Positions 1-7,716 of a DNA stretch of 39,502 bases are shown here, piece by piece. The translations under genes and the position numbers were made by a program. This DNA is from Eubacteriaceae bacterium (lineage in GTDB: Bacteria > Bacillota > Clostridia > Eubacteriales > Anaerofustaceae): positions 1 to 39,502 of the forward strand of contig WRIY01000023.1 in NCBI GenBank assembly GCA_009782515.1, given 5' to 3'. Each line of letters begins with the position of its first letter. The first letter of the stretch is position 1. The notes beneath the pieces were generated by a model. It was not told the DNA's origin. It saw only the letters and a list, made by a program, of their open reading frames with translations, and made no database searches.

Positions 1-123
1 CAATTTGTAGTTGCCGGCAAATATTTTGGATTGCTTTTATGGGCTGCAGTAGGCTGCGAGTGATACCCTATAGCGCTGATGATATTTTCAAAGCTGCAGC
101 GAAAGCGTGGAAGTAAGAGCGCA

Positions 124-164
124 AAGCCCAGGCGAACCCTATTGCAAGAGGCTCGCCTGGGCTT
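124..164 (-). terminator. Hairpin terminator downstream of the pterin-synthase-like gene
   Basis: A perfect 12-bp inverted repeat (arms 124-135 and 153-164, 17-nt loop) lies about 30 nt past the stop codon of the minus-strand gene. On the minus strand the stem is followed by only a short, interrupted T run, so it may be a weak intrinsic terminator. The stem is GC-rich. It could also serve a plus-strand transcript entering from the left. Confidence 0.5.
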
Positions 165-194
165 GTTTGCACTGGCAGCTTAAATGCAGAAAAT

Positions 195-758
195 TTAGGC
201 TTTATATCCGCATTTGGGGCAGGTGCCGTCTTCATCCAAGGCTATGCCGCATAACGGGCAGCGGGCTTTTTCATTGCCAGGCTCGTATTCTTCTGATGCT
301 GCATTAACGCCGCTTGTGAAGGTAATTTTGGCAATATTAAGCTTGTCTTTAAGCAAATCGTAGACGATTTTGATCATGCCTTCAACGGTCATGGTTTCTT
401 TGGTAACAACGAGGCGGCTATCCGGATAAGCTGTAGCAAGATCAGTCTTGAATGCCTCGCCTTTCATTGTATTCGTTGGAGAGCCGTCTTTAATGCCTTG
501 CTCTTCGTACACTGCGAGGATTGCAGGCAGCAGAGGGTCATCTTCACGCAAAACAAGCGCATGATCAAAGTTTTTTAGTACATCCCATGCGGTTTTATTA
601 ATTTCATTGCATGGGAACACCATGTTTACGCCCATGTTCACAGAGTCTTCGACTTCGATGGTCAATATGCCTGTGTGCCCGTGAAGGTATTGCGCCTCCC
701 CGTTGAATCCATAGAACCTATGTGCATATTGCAGGTCGAGCGTTGTAAAGCTTCTCAT
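195..758 (-). CDS. 6-carboxytetrahydropterin synthase (QueD/PTPS) family protein with C-terminal zinc ribbon, catalytic Cys missing
   Basis: About 188 residues. The start at 758 is chosen over the longer open frame because AAGGAG sits 6 nt upstream and the family N-terminus begins there. The fold is indicated by the zinc-ligand histidines (H13 and the LHGH pair H26/H28), an NFDHAL segment and a TVEG segment matching the family's Asp/His and Glu. QueD converts dihydroneopterin triphosphate to carboxytetrahydropterin in queuosine synthesis. The family Cys, four residues before HGH, is Ala here (A22), and the Glu typical of PTPS-III is also absent (Q23). The last 25 residues hold CPLCG and CPKCGY, a rubredoxin-like zinc knuckle not usual in QueD. 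It stands alone, with no queC, queE or folE neighbour. The family assignment is good but the reaction is uncertain. Confidence 0.8.
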   Translation of the reverse strand: MRSFTTLDLQYAHRFYGFNGEAQYLHGHTGILTIEVEDSVNMGVNMVFPCNEINKTAWDVLKNFDHALVLREDDPLLPAILAVYEEQGIKDGSPTNTMKGEAFKTDLATAYPDSRLVVTKETMTVEGMIKIVYDLLKDKLNIAKITFTSGVNAASEEYEPGNEKARCPLCGIALDEDGTCPKCGYKA

Positions 759-936
759 AGGAGTCTCCTTTTCCGGTTGCCTTGCTTTGCCATTGCCAGA
801 GGCCAAAACATGAAGTTTGCCAAACTTTGCTTTCATGCAATCTGGCGGGCAGCGCAAAGCAAAATGCCAAATAGCCATGCTAATAGGCAATGTATGCTAT
901 TTCAGGCAGCTGCAACCTTAATGATAATAATATTTA
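759..936 (-). other. Long 5' leader of the pterin-synthase-like gene
   Basis: The predicted promoter places transcription start near 936, leaving roughly 178 nt of untranslated leader before the ATG at 758. The leader contains a compact inverted repeat (AAGTTT-GGC-AAACTT) nested inside CATGAA/TTCATG arms, and repeated GGCAA/GCAAAG motifs. I do not recognise a preQ1, THF or other named riboswitch. It may be structured RNA or plain leader. Confidence 0.3.
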
Positions 937-942
937 TTTAGA

Positions 943-971
943 ATAATAAAGTAATAAGATAAAAATGTCAA
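943..971 (-). promoter_or_regulatory. Sigma-A-type promoter for the pterin-synthase-like gene
   Basis: On the minus strand, TTGACA (966-971), a 17-nt spacer and TATTAT (943-948) form a near-consensus promoter in an AT-rich stretch. It points at the gene starting at 758. Confidence 0.65.
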
Positions 972-1121
972 TAGCTGATTGCTATACGATAAAATGGCGG
1001 GAAAAATAACCAAACTTGCTTTCAATCTAAGCGTAGTGCCGGGAGCAAACTGCAGCTTTAGCTTCGTGGCACCAGCATTACTGCGGAGTGGCGGCGCAAA
1101 AGCATGCGCATGGCAAACACC

Positions 1122-1158
1122 AGCAGCAGCGCTTTACATATTTATGGGCGCTGCTGCT
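1122..1158 (-). terminator. Hairpin downstream of the BAAT-type thioesterase gene
   Basis: An 11-bp perfect inverted repeat (1122-1132 and 1148-1158, 15-nt loop) lies about 65 nt past the stop of the minus-strand gene. No strong T tract follows on the minus strand. The rest of 972-1224 shows no convincing gene. Confidence 0.4.
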
Positions 1159-1224
1159 TTCCAAACTCAACAAGCAGCGGATTGCCAATAACTAAGGCTT
1201 GGGCGCCTGGCTGGATGATATTCA

Positions 1225-2490
1225 TCAGGAAAAGAACGCGAGCATTCTCTCCCATGAGTCTATGACGGCATCGGTGTTTCCCTGAATAGTGCCCCCCATC
1301 GTTAGTGCCAGCCGCGGCGCGATTTTCATAGAGAGCCTGATGCTCTCCGGGATAATATAGGGTGCGTAGAATGGCTCGCCGGCATTTTCATACGCGATGT
1401 ATTCATAGCTGTATTTGTAATTGCATTTGCCAAGTTGGGCCATGATTTCAGTACAGCCGTCGTGTGAATTCCACATGTTGCATTGCTTGCCTGAGAAAAT
1501 GAGCAAGTCAGCTTTGATTTCTTCGACCTTTATGCGGGCTTGCTCTTTGTTTCGAGCCCGTTTCAGCCCCATAACATGGGTATGGGTATAGCCAAACGGT
1601 TCATTTTTGATAATGCATCTGAGCATGTCAGCATATAGCGTCCTAAATTGCAAGCGTATGTATGCAAGCTCTTCTCCTTTGTATGTCCATGATGAAGCGT
1701 GTTTGGTGAAGCTGGTGCCTTGAAAGCAATATGCATGAGGAGCATAAGCAGCGATTTTTTTAATCTCAGGGTGAATCGCTGCAAGCAAGAGCCCCAACTC
1801 TCCGCCTTTGGACATACAGTGCATGTATATATCCTTGCCTTTGGAAAAAGGGTTGGCATCAAGCCAGCTAAACACCGGGCCAAAATATTCGAGCGGGATT
1901 CTCATAAGCTCTTTAGGCAGGCGCGGCTCAGCGAAATAGGCAACCGCCAGCACATTGAACCCATGCGCAGCAAGCAGCGACGCAACAGGCAGTATATTAA
2001 TAAGCTCACCGCTTGATCCGCCAAGCATGAGCACAGTTTTGCTGTGGGGGGCATCAGAATAAAAGAAAGCGCCTACAAAGGGGTCGGCTATCATTTCAAC
2101 CTTTGTTTCCTGTGCCAGGAAACTCCGCTCAATTGTTGCTGTCGCGCTTTGCGCGCCGCATTCGGCGCTTATCTCTATTTGCATGCTTTTACCTATTGAA
2201 ATGTTCTCCCACGCATCTTTGAGTTCGCCGGATACATGCCGCATCGATGTAATAAGGCCCATGGCATCAGCATTTTGGTAATCACCTGAAACCGGCGCCT
2301 GCCTTGATAAATCCACGCAGCAGCTATCATCAGCTATAAAATTCGCCGTTGATTTGAACACAACGCTTGGCGCCCAGGGATAGCTCATGCTGGCGGTGAA
2401 CTTTACATTTTCGCCTGGCAGCAATCCAAGGGCCATAATCTCGATTTTTCTGTCTGCCATTGACGCCTTTTCGCTAATATATATTTGCAT
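1225..2490 (-). CDS. BAAT/acyl-CoA thioesterase family protein (alpha/beta hydrolase), degenerate triad
   Basis: A 421-residue protein with a beta-sandwich N-terminal domain (about 15-125, thioester hydrolase/BAAT N-terminal type) and an alpha/beta-hydrolase C-terminal domain (about 135-421). The nucleophile elbow is MSKGGELG with S227. The C-terminal GGT...A..DSW...L.FF pattern is typical of the family. Members hydrolyse acyl-CoA thioesters or transfer the acyl group. Two triad positions look lost: the DD expected before W340 reads QC (336-337), and the catalytic His of the usual GH.i..P motif reads GEPFYAP (E372). Activity is therefore doubtful or altered. It lies 19 nt after the MarR gene and is very probably co-transcribed with it. 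Met11 (start 2460) is an alternative start; neither has an ideal ribosome binding site. Confidence 0.82.
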   Translation of the reverse strand: MQIYISEKASMADRKIEIMALGLLPGENVKFTASMSYPWAPSVVFKSTANFIADDSCCVDLSRQAPVSGDYQNADAMGLITSMRHVSGELKDAWENISIGKSMQIEISAECGAQSATATIERSFLAQETKVEMIADPFVGAFFYSDAPHSKTVLMLGGSSGELINILPVASLLAAHGFNVLAVAYFAEPRLPKELMRIPLEYFGPVFSWLDANPFSKGKDIYMHCMSKGGELGLLLAAIHPEIKKIAAYAPHAYCFQGTSFTKHASSWTYKGEELAYIRLQFRTLYADMLRCIIKNEPFGYTHTHVMGLKRARNKEQARIKVEEIKADLLIFSGKQCNMWNSHDGCTEIMAQLGKCNYKYSYEYIAYENAGEPFYAPYIIPESIRLSMKIAPRLALTMGGTIQGNTDAVIDSWERMLAFFS

Positions 2491-2509
2491 ATAGTAAGTG
2501 CCCCTTCTG

Positions 2510-3028
2510 TTATTCTTGGCCGGGAGGCTTCACTTCTCCGTCCTGCCACTGGTATTCAAAATCCGCCGGCTCTTCAAAGCCGTCTTGCTCCTCGCCATCA
2601 TAGCGATAAAGCTTTTTGAGCATGCTCCATAGCATTTCAAGCTCCTCGGCTGAAAAATCTCTAAATAGCTTCTCAAAGAAAAACATGCCGCGCATATAGC
2701 TGGCAGTAAATGCCCTCTGCCCTTGCTCTGTCATTTCGACGCTGTAAGCGCGTTTATCTGATTCAGAAGCGGCAATGATTACATACCCTTTGCGCTCCAT
2801 CGCGCTTACCAGCTGCTTTGTGTTTTGCTTGGTAGTGCCCATTTTCTTTGCGATTGCATTTAGCGAAGCCCCGCCTTTGGGCAAGTGGATTACTGCAGTG
2901 AGTGCCATCACCTGGCGTGAAGTCAATGCGCCAAGCTCTTTGTCCATTTGGGCTTGAATCTTATTGGAGACAGAAAACAATGTCGCGTAAGTCTGTTGCC
3001 ATAGAAACACTTCGCGTGTATAGTCCAT
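2510..3028 (-). CDS. MarR-family transcriptional regulator
   Basis: A 172-residue winged-helix protein. The central segment (about 35-110) shows the MarR pattern: helix, L..IAKKMGTTKQNTKQLVSAME recognition region, then the ESDKRAYSVEMTEQG wing. The N- and C-terminal helices fit dimerisation, and the C-terminal tail is acidic. GGAGG lies 8 nt before the ATG. It is first in a two-gene unit with the thioesterase homologue, and its promoter carries palindromes expected to be its own operators. This suggests autoregulation relieved by a small ligand, perhaps an acyl compound or its CoA ester. The ligand is inference; the family is clear. Confidence 0.92.
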   Translation of the reverse strand: MDYTREVFLWQQTYATLFSVSNKIQAQMDKELGALTSRQVMALTAVIHLPKGGASLNAIAKKMGTTKQNTKQLVSAMERKGYVIIAASESDKRAYSVEMTEQGQRAFTASYMRGMFFFEKLFRDFSAEELEMLWSMLKKLYRYDGEEQDGFEEPADFEYQWQDGEVKPPGQE

Positions 3029-3045
3029 TCACTTTGCCTCCCAAT

Positions 3046-3067
3046 ATAAGACAATATATTGTCTTAT
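3046..3067. promoter_or_regulatory. Perfect 22-bp palindrome, probable MarR operator O1
   Basis: ATAAGACAATA followed by its exact reverse complement, placed just downstream of the predicted -10 of the marR promoter and 18 nt before the ATG. A dimer bound here would block initiation or clearance. Confidence 0.75.
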
Positions 3068-3069
3068 CT

Positions 3070-3098
3070 ATGTTAACAACAAGCGACTATATTGTCAA
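3070..3098 (-). promoter_or_regulatory. Promoter of the marR-thioesterase unit
   Basis: On the minus strand, TTGACA (3093-3098), 17 nt, TAACAT (3070-3075). The consensus -35 is embedded in the second operator-like site, so regulator binding and promoter use overlap. Confidence 0.7.
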
Positions 3099-3107
3099 TA
3101 TATTGTC
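3085..3107. promoter_or_regulatory. Second operator-like site O2 overlapping the -35
   Basis: Contains CAATATATTGTC (3096-3107), identical to the core of the 22-bp palindrome, preceded by an imperfect GAC...GTC half-site. O1 and O2 flank the -10 region. Cooperative binding is possible but not shown. Confidence 0.55.
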
Positions 3108-3249
3108 CATTAATCATTTATATTTTTCCAATCATCGAACTTGCCTGCTATAGCCTTGGCGGAAGCACCCGAATCTGCTCTTGCTTTTCGTGCTTGGCCG
3201 GCTGCCTATCACGTGCAGTTTCAATTTTGAAGTACTAACAGTGCAATCA

Positions 3250-3278
3250 TTGCCTTGGCTCAGCGCTGCATTTATAAT
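3250..3278 (+). promoter_or_regulatory. Promoter of the RsiV-like lipoprotein gene
   Basis: TTGCCT (3250-3255), 17-nt spacer, perfect TATAAT (3273-3278). The start codon follows at 3298, giving a very short leader that contains the GGAGG. Confidence 0.6.
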
Positions 3279-3297
3279 CGATACGGAGGGTTAAATT

Positions 3298-4428
3298 ATG
3301 AAATTAAATAAGCGTTTGCTTGCTGCATGCATTGCGATAATGCTGCTTGCATATGGCTGCTCTTCAGGAGGGACTGCTGACAGAGACTATAAAGCGATCT
3401 CTGATGAGCCAATAGAGTATGAAATCCGTACGGTGTTTGAATGGCGCGACAGTTTCACTGATGGCACAAAGAGCCTATTCGTCTATGAATACCCGTATTT
3501 TAGCGGAAACGACGATATTGCCGGCAAATGGAATGCAATCTATGAAGACATCATGCTGGCAAATGACCATGCAGATGAAGGGGATGAGCACAACTATCAG
3601 GATTTTGTGCGCATACAGGACTCCTATACTTTTGGCGACTACATAAACGAGCTGGCCCCTGACATAGCTGAAGACGTGTTCTACGACATCACGCTGTGCT
3701 CTATCTATGAAAGCGAATATGCCATCTCCGTTTCACAGCAGGGAGGCTGGTTTATGGGAGGCATACATGACACATGGTATGTCAACCGAACCTTTGAGCC
3801 GCTAACTGGCGATGAGATTCTAATAACCGATATACTGCAAGGGAGCATAGAGGAGATTCACAGCATGCTGCAAGAGGAATTCGCGCGTGAATACGATGAG
3901 CTCAATGAAGAATCAGACGGTTCAGTCAATTACTTTTTGGGCGAAAGCGGCATATACTATGCCCCGGACAATATCTTTGGCTTTCAGCGCGGCTGTTTGC
4001 TTTTGGTTCCTTATTCCCGGCAGGGTGTCGTAAAGCAGCCATTTTATGCCGAGAAGGCACAACAGGAAGTGCAATACGAGTCTCTTCTGGGCGAATGGGA
4101 GTTTTTAGATGACAGTGGCAACGGAGGGGATTTCCTCTTCACTCTTGTTTTCACAGAGCCTGACAGCGTTGAATATACAGCCGGCTGGTACTTAAGCGAG
4201 ATAGCAGCCTGCTACACAGGCCGATTCACTGTAGAAACCGAAGGAATTGTCAGCCTCAGCTTAGAGTCAGATGATCCTGACGGCTCAGACTTCGATACTA
4301 TCAACATGGATCTGGAATACACTGTAAACGGCAACTACATGGCCATAAAAAAACTCAGTGGCGACAGCCTGTCTGTTTACTATGGCATTGGCGACACTAT
4401 GAACTTTGTGAGAACGTATTACGACTAA
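3298..4428 (+). CDS. Lipoprotein with RsiV-like (DUF4163/DUF3298-type) region and lipocalin-like C-terminus
   Basis: 376 residues. A signal peptide ends in the lipobox LAYGC (Cys21), so the protein is probably tethered outside the membrane. Residues about 40-240 resemble the DUF3298 extracellular module of RsiV-type proteins: a GGWFMGGIHDTWYVNRTF..LTGDEI.ITDIL stretch echoes the family's GGAHG..FdL.tG..L.l.DLf pattern. Residues about 245-376 (LLGEWEF, then repeated beta strands) look like a small lipocalin-type barrel. GGAGG lies 8 nt before the ATG. No sigma-factor gene is adjacent, so an anti-sigma role is not supported. The call is a cell-surface sensor or binding lipoprotein of unknown ligand. 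Confidence 0.7.
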   Translation: MKLNKRLLAACIAIMLLAYGCSSGGTADRDYKAISDEPIEYEIRTVFEWRDSFTDGTKSLFVYEYPYFSGNDDIAGKWNAIYEDIMLANDHADEGDEHNYQDFVRIQDSYTFGDYINELAPDIAEDVFYDITLCSIYESEYAISVSQQGGWFMGGIHDTWYVNRTFEPLTGDEILITDILQGSIEEIHSMLQEEFAREYDELNEESDGSVNYFLGESGIYYAPDNIFGFQRGCLLLVPYSRQGVVKQPFYAEKAQQEVQYESLLGEWEFLDDSGNGGDFLFTLVFTEPDSVEYTAGWYLSEIAACYTGRFTVETEGIVSLSLESDDPDGSDFDTINMDLEYTVNGNYMAIKKLSGDSLSVYYGIGDTMNFVRTYYD

Positions 4429-4520
4429 AAAACAAAACTTGCCGGCCTTGCAGCAGATCCTTTGCCTATCAAGCTTTTCAGCTGGCTATTGGGCAGCGAA
4501 ACAGCACTGCCTGAGAGTTT

Positions 4521-4549
4521 AAATCCTTGCCCCAGCAAGGATTTTTTTG
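4521..4549 (+). terminator. Intrinsic terminator after the lipoprotein gene
   Basis: A 10-bp stem (4521-4530 with 4535-4544), tetraloop CCCA, and an uninterrupted T run. A textbook rho-independent terminator about 95 nt after the stop codon. Confidence 0.9.
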
Positions 4550-4657
4550 TTGCATAGCTTTTCTGATCTTTATGTGATGGGAGCGCAGCAATGCCTTTTT
4601 ACGCTGGAATGCTGTATCAAAGAGTAGCCGTCTCATGGCTGCCTTGCCAAAAGCTCC

Positions 4658-4686
4658 TTTGGCTTTCATGGATATTCTGGTAATAT
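4658..4686 (+). promoter_or_regulatory. Possible promoter for the NatAB-type ABC genes
   Basis: TTTGGC (4658-4663), 17 nt, TAATAT (4681-4686), about 28 nt before the GTG start. The -10 is good and the -35 is weak. Confidence 0.4.
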
Positions 4687-4714
4687 AAGGCATGGAGTTC
4701 GAAAGGAGATTAAA

Positions 4715-5491
4715 GTGTCTGTTACAGTAGAAGTAAATGCTCTATGCAAAACTTTTGAGCTGTCTAAAAAGCAAATGAAAATCGAAGGCGCTAAAGAACG
4801 AAGGAAAGTAGCTGTTGACCATTTGTCTTTTGACGCAAGGGACGGCGAAATTTTTGGGCTGCTTGGGCCAAATGGCGCAGGCAAGACAACTACTCTTAGG
4901 ATCTTGGCAACTTTGATAAAGGCGGATGAGGGGGATGCTCTGGTTAATGGATATAGCGTTGCCAAAAATCCGGAGAAAGTCAGGGAGAGGATAGGCTTTT
5001 TAACAAGCGAGCTGAAGCAAGAGGACTTCTTTACTCCAAACTACCTCTTTGGATTCTTTGCTTCTTTATACGGCATTGAATCTGGCGCAGCTAAAAAAAG
5101 GAAGGAAGAGCTCTTCGGAAGGTTTGGAATCGATGGCTTTAGCGAGGTTAAGGTAGCCAACCTGTCTTCCGGTATGAAGCAAAAGGTATCGCTGGCGCTG
5201 TCTATAATACATGACCCTGGCATTATTATATTTGACGAGCCGACAAACGGGCTTGATGTTATAACAGCAAAGGCAGTCACTGACTTTTTGGCTGATCTAA
5301 AGGAATCCGGCAAAACGATTATTATTTCAACGCATATTTTTAGCATAGCCGAAAAGCTGTGCGACAGGATTGGCATTATCATCGATGGGAAGATGGCAGC
5401 TTTCGGCAGGCTAGGCGAGATAACAGGCGAAAGCAGCCTCGAAGACGTTTTTTTCAGGCTTTACGAGGAAGCAGGGGGGATTTTGCTATGA
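4715..5491 (+). CDS. ABC transporter ATP-binding protein, NatA type
   Basis: 258 residues, GTG start with AGGAG 6 nt upstream. All ABC ATPase motifs are present: Walker A GPNGAGKT (about 49-56), Q-loop region, signature LSSGMKQK, Walker B IIIFDEPTNGLD, and H-loop STHI. The N-terminal region with a basic insert (SKKQMKIEGAKERRK) resembles NatA, the ATPase of sodium-export systems. The next gene overlaps it by 4 nt and encodes the matching ABC-2 permease. The two should form an exporter of Na+ or another substrate. Substrate assignment rests on resemblance only. Confidence 0.88.
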   Translation: MSVTVEVNALCKTFELSKKQMKIEGAKERRKVAVDHLSFDARDGEIFGLLGPNGAGKTTTLRILATLIKADEGDALVNGYSVAKNPEKVRERIGFLTSELKQEDFFTPNYLFGFFASLYGIESGAAKKRKEELFGRFGIDGFSEVKVANLSSGMKQKVSLALSIIHDPGIIIFDEPTNGLDVITAKAVTDFLADLKESGKTIIISTHIFSIAEKLCDRIGIIIDGKMAAFGRLGEITGESSLEDVFFRLYEEAGGILL

Positions 5492-6657
5492 AGGGCGCAA
5501 TCGCAACAGTAATGAAGAAGGAATTTAAGCGATTCTTTGGAGATTTCAGGCTTGTGTCATCTTCTCTGATATTGCCCGGCCTTATGGTGTATATAATGTA
5601 TTCCTTCATGGGCTCGGCATTTTTAAGCTTCCTGAGCGTCGAGGAGGGCTATATTCTGAAGGCTGCTTTTATAAACATGCCTCAGGGCCTCTTCAGCGAG
5701 CTGGGCCTAGATGGCGTTATTGAACCGCATTATGAAAGCATCGAAAGCCTTGAGATGCTTAAAGAAAGCGTAAAAAGCCAGGAATATGACGCTCTGGCTG
5801 TTTTCCCTGACAATTTTGGCGATATTGAAGCCATTGTTTTCCCAGTAAAGGATGTTCCGAATGTTGAGATTTTTTACAACTCGCTAGAAGCCAAATCTTC
5901 AGCAGCATATAGCATTATAGTTGATGCTCTAACCATGTATGAGGAGTCAAGAGTCAACCTGTTTGATATTAATAAGGCAGGTGAGTACAATCTCGCCACT
6001 GACGATGAAATTGCAGGCTTTACAATTGCGATGATGCTTCCGATTTTGCTAATAATGTTTTTGTTCACTGGCTCTCTTGCTATAGCAACAGAGTCAATTG
6101 CAGGCGAAAAGGAAAGGGGCACTATATCAACTCTGCTCGTAACGCCAATAAAAAGAAGCGATTTAGCGCTGGGCAAGATATTTAGCCTTGCATTGATAGC
6201 GCTGCTTTGCTCGCTAACTACTACTTTGGGCTCGTTAATGTCGCTTCCGAAGCTAATGGGAGCAGAGTCGGATGGAGCAGCTATCAAAATAACGCCTGCG
6301 ATGTATGCCAATCTCTTTTTGATATCACTTTCAACGATATTGGTGTTTATTTCGATAATGTCCATTATATCTGCCTTTGCGAAATCAGTTAAGGAAGCCC
6401 AGGCATATGGTATGCCCCTTATGGTAGTTGCAGTTGCATTGGGCGCGAGCGGCATGTTTGGGCCAAATTCGCAAAACCCTGTTTTATATGCAATACCTGT
6501 ATACAACAGTGTTCAATCGATATCTGCCATTTTGGCAGCAAAGGCTTCAGCTTTGAATATATCTATTGCAGTTGCATCGAATACGCTTTTTTCCGCGCTG
6601 GGCGTTGTTGCTCTTGCTTTGATGTTCAGCAATGAAAAAATAATGTTTTCGAAATGA
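5488..6657 (+). CDS. ABC-2 type permease, NatB type
   Basis: 390 residues from the ATG that overlaps the upstream stop (ATGA). An N-terminal membrane helix (about 20-45) is followed by a large extracytoplasmic domain (about 50-180), then a bundle of about five helices. The loop AGEKERGTISTLLVTPIKRSDLALGKI is the classic NatB/ABC-2 export signature. It pairs with the preceding ATPase. It may extrude sodium or a hydrophobic drug-like compound. The last gene of this two-gene unit; no obvious terminator follows. Confidence 0.88.
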   Translation: MKGAIATVMKKEFKRFFGDFRLVSSSLILPGLMVYIMYSFMGSAFLSFLSVEEGYILKAAFINMPQGLFSELGLDGVIEPHYESIESLEMLKESVKSQEYDALAVFPDNFGDIEAIVFPVKDVPNVEIFYNSLEAKSSAAYSIIVDALTMYEESRVNLFDINKAGEYNLATDDEIAGFTIAMMLPILLIMFLFTGSLAIATESIAGEKERGTISTLLVTPIKRSDLALGKIFSLALIALLCSLTTTLGSLMSLPKLMGAESDGAAIKITPAMYANLFLISLSTILVFISIMSIISAFAKSVKEAQAYGMPLMVVAVALGASGMFGPNSQNPVLYAIPVYNSVQSISAILAAKASALNISIAVASNTLFSALGVVALALMFSNEKIMFSK

Positions 6658-6708
6658 TAGCAGCGAGAGTTCCTTGAAGGCAATTCTTGTATCGGCAGCG
6701 GATTGTTC

Positions 6709-6736
6709 TTGACTGGCTGAGCCTATGATGTATACT
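6709..6736 (+). promoter_or_regulatory. Promoter for dinD
   Basis: TTGACT (6709-6714), 16-nt spacer, TATACT (6731-6736). Just downstream, 6745-6765 has GGCTA/TAGCC arms around an AT core, a possible operator. No canonical Gram-positive or E. coli LexA box was found here. Confidence 0.55.
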
Positions 6737-6797
6737 TTCAGTAAGGCTATTTAGTATATTTAGCCATTATAATCAAATTCTGGCGAAAGAGGGCATT

Positions 6798-7658
6798 ATG
6801 GCGCGCTTAAGGGCCGAAGACTATAAAGCTTTTGAAGACATAAAGCATTTAAGCGAATTGGGCGAAGGCGAGCAGGCCGAGTGGTGGTCTGCAAGAGAGC
6901 TTGCAGAAGCGCTCGACTACTCTCAATGGAGAAACTTTCAAAAGGTGCTTGAGCGTGCAATAGCAGCTTGCGAAAACAGTGGCGAAGATGCCGGCGGCCA
7001 TTTTGCGCAGTCCAGCAAAATGGTCGAGATAGGCAGCTCTACATACAGGAAAGTCATGGACTACCAGCTCTCACGGTATGCATGCTACCTTATAGTGCAG
7101 AATGCTGACCCGCATAAGGAAATAGTAGCGCTGGGGCAGACGTACTTTGCTATACAGACGCGCAGGCAGGAAGTCCAGGATGCGTTTAATGAGCTTGATG
7201 AAACCTCAAAGCGGCTTATCGCCAGGGGCAATGTCAAGCAATGGAACCAACTGCTTGCGGAAGCGGCGCACATTGCAGGGGCAATATCTGACGAAGACTT
7301 TAAAGTATTTCAAAATGCCGGGTATATGGGCCTTTATGGAGGGTTGACTGTATCTGACATACACGAGAAAAAGGGGCTTGAAGGCGATGAAAAAATCCTT
7401 GACTTTATGGGCTCAACCGAGCTTATTGCCAACCTTTTTCGGATAAGCCAGACAGAGGAAATGCTAAAAAGAGAGCATGTAGCCTCACTGCAGGAAGCAA
7501 ATAACACCCACTTCGCAGTTGCAGAAAAGATTCGCAAGGCAATTATCGAAATGGGGGCAACCCTGCCTGAGAACCTTCCTGTAGCCGCTGATATAAACCT
7601 TGTTGAGATTGCAGAAATTGAGAAGCTGCATGGCCAAAGCCTGATGCTTGACGAGTAG
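6798..7658 (+). CDS. dinD: DNA damage-inducible protein D (DinD) homologue
   Basis: 286 residues. The N-terminal third has the WWSARELAEALDYSQWRNFQKVLERAI segment, related to BRO-N type DNA-binding domains. The centre contains the hallmark LSRYACYLIVQNADPHKEIVALGQTYFAIQTR block (about 91-122), which is highly typical of DinD. The C-terminal part is predicted helical. E. coli DinD is SOS-induced and disassembles RecA filaments; whether this homologue does the same is unknown. AGAGGG precedes the ATG. It is monocistronic between its own promoter and a terminator. In many bacteria dinD sits in mobile or defence regions, but no such neighbours are visible. Confidence 0.9.
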   Translation: MARLRAEDYKAFEDIKHLSELGEGEQAEWWSARELAEALDYSQWRNFQKVLERAIAACENSGEDAGGHFAQSSKMVEIGSSTYRKVMDYQLSRYACYLIVQNADPHKEIVALGQTYFAIQTRRQEVQDAFNELDETSKRLIARGNVKQWNQLLAEAAHIAGAISDEDFKVFQNAGYMGLYGGLTVSDIHEKKGLEGDEKILDFMGSTELIANLFRISQTEEMLKREHVASLQEANNTHFAVAEKIRKAIIEMGATLPENLPVAADINLVEIAEIEKLHGQSLMLDE

Positions 7659-7716
7659 CATATTTGGCCCTTTGGCGCGTGCGCTATGCAAGCTATTTAC
7701 TGCGCTATGAAATAAA

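Noticed and set aside
979..1191. Open frame of 70 codons on the plus strand between the pterin-synthase-like and thioesterase genes
   Set aside because: No ribosome binding site, no family resemblance, and it reads through a hairpin likely to belong to the opposite strand.
6655..6720. LexA box in the dinD promoter region
   Set aside because: GAGAGTTCC and nearby sequence do not form the GAAC-N4-GTTC or CTG-N10-CAG palindromes.
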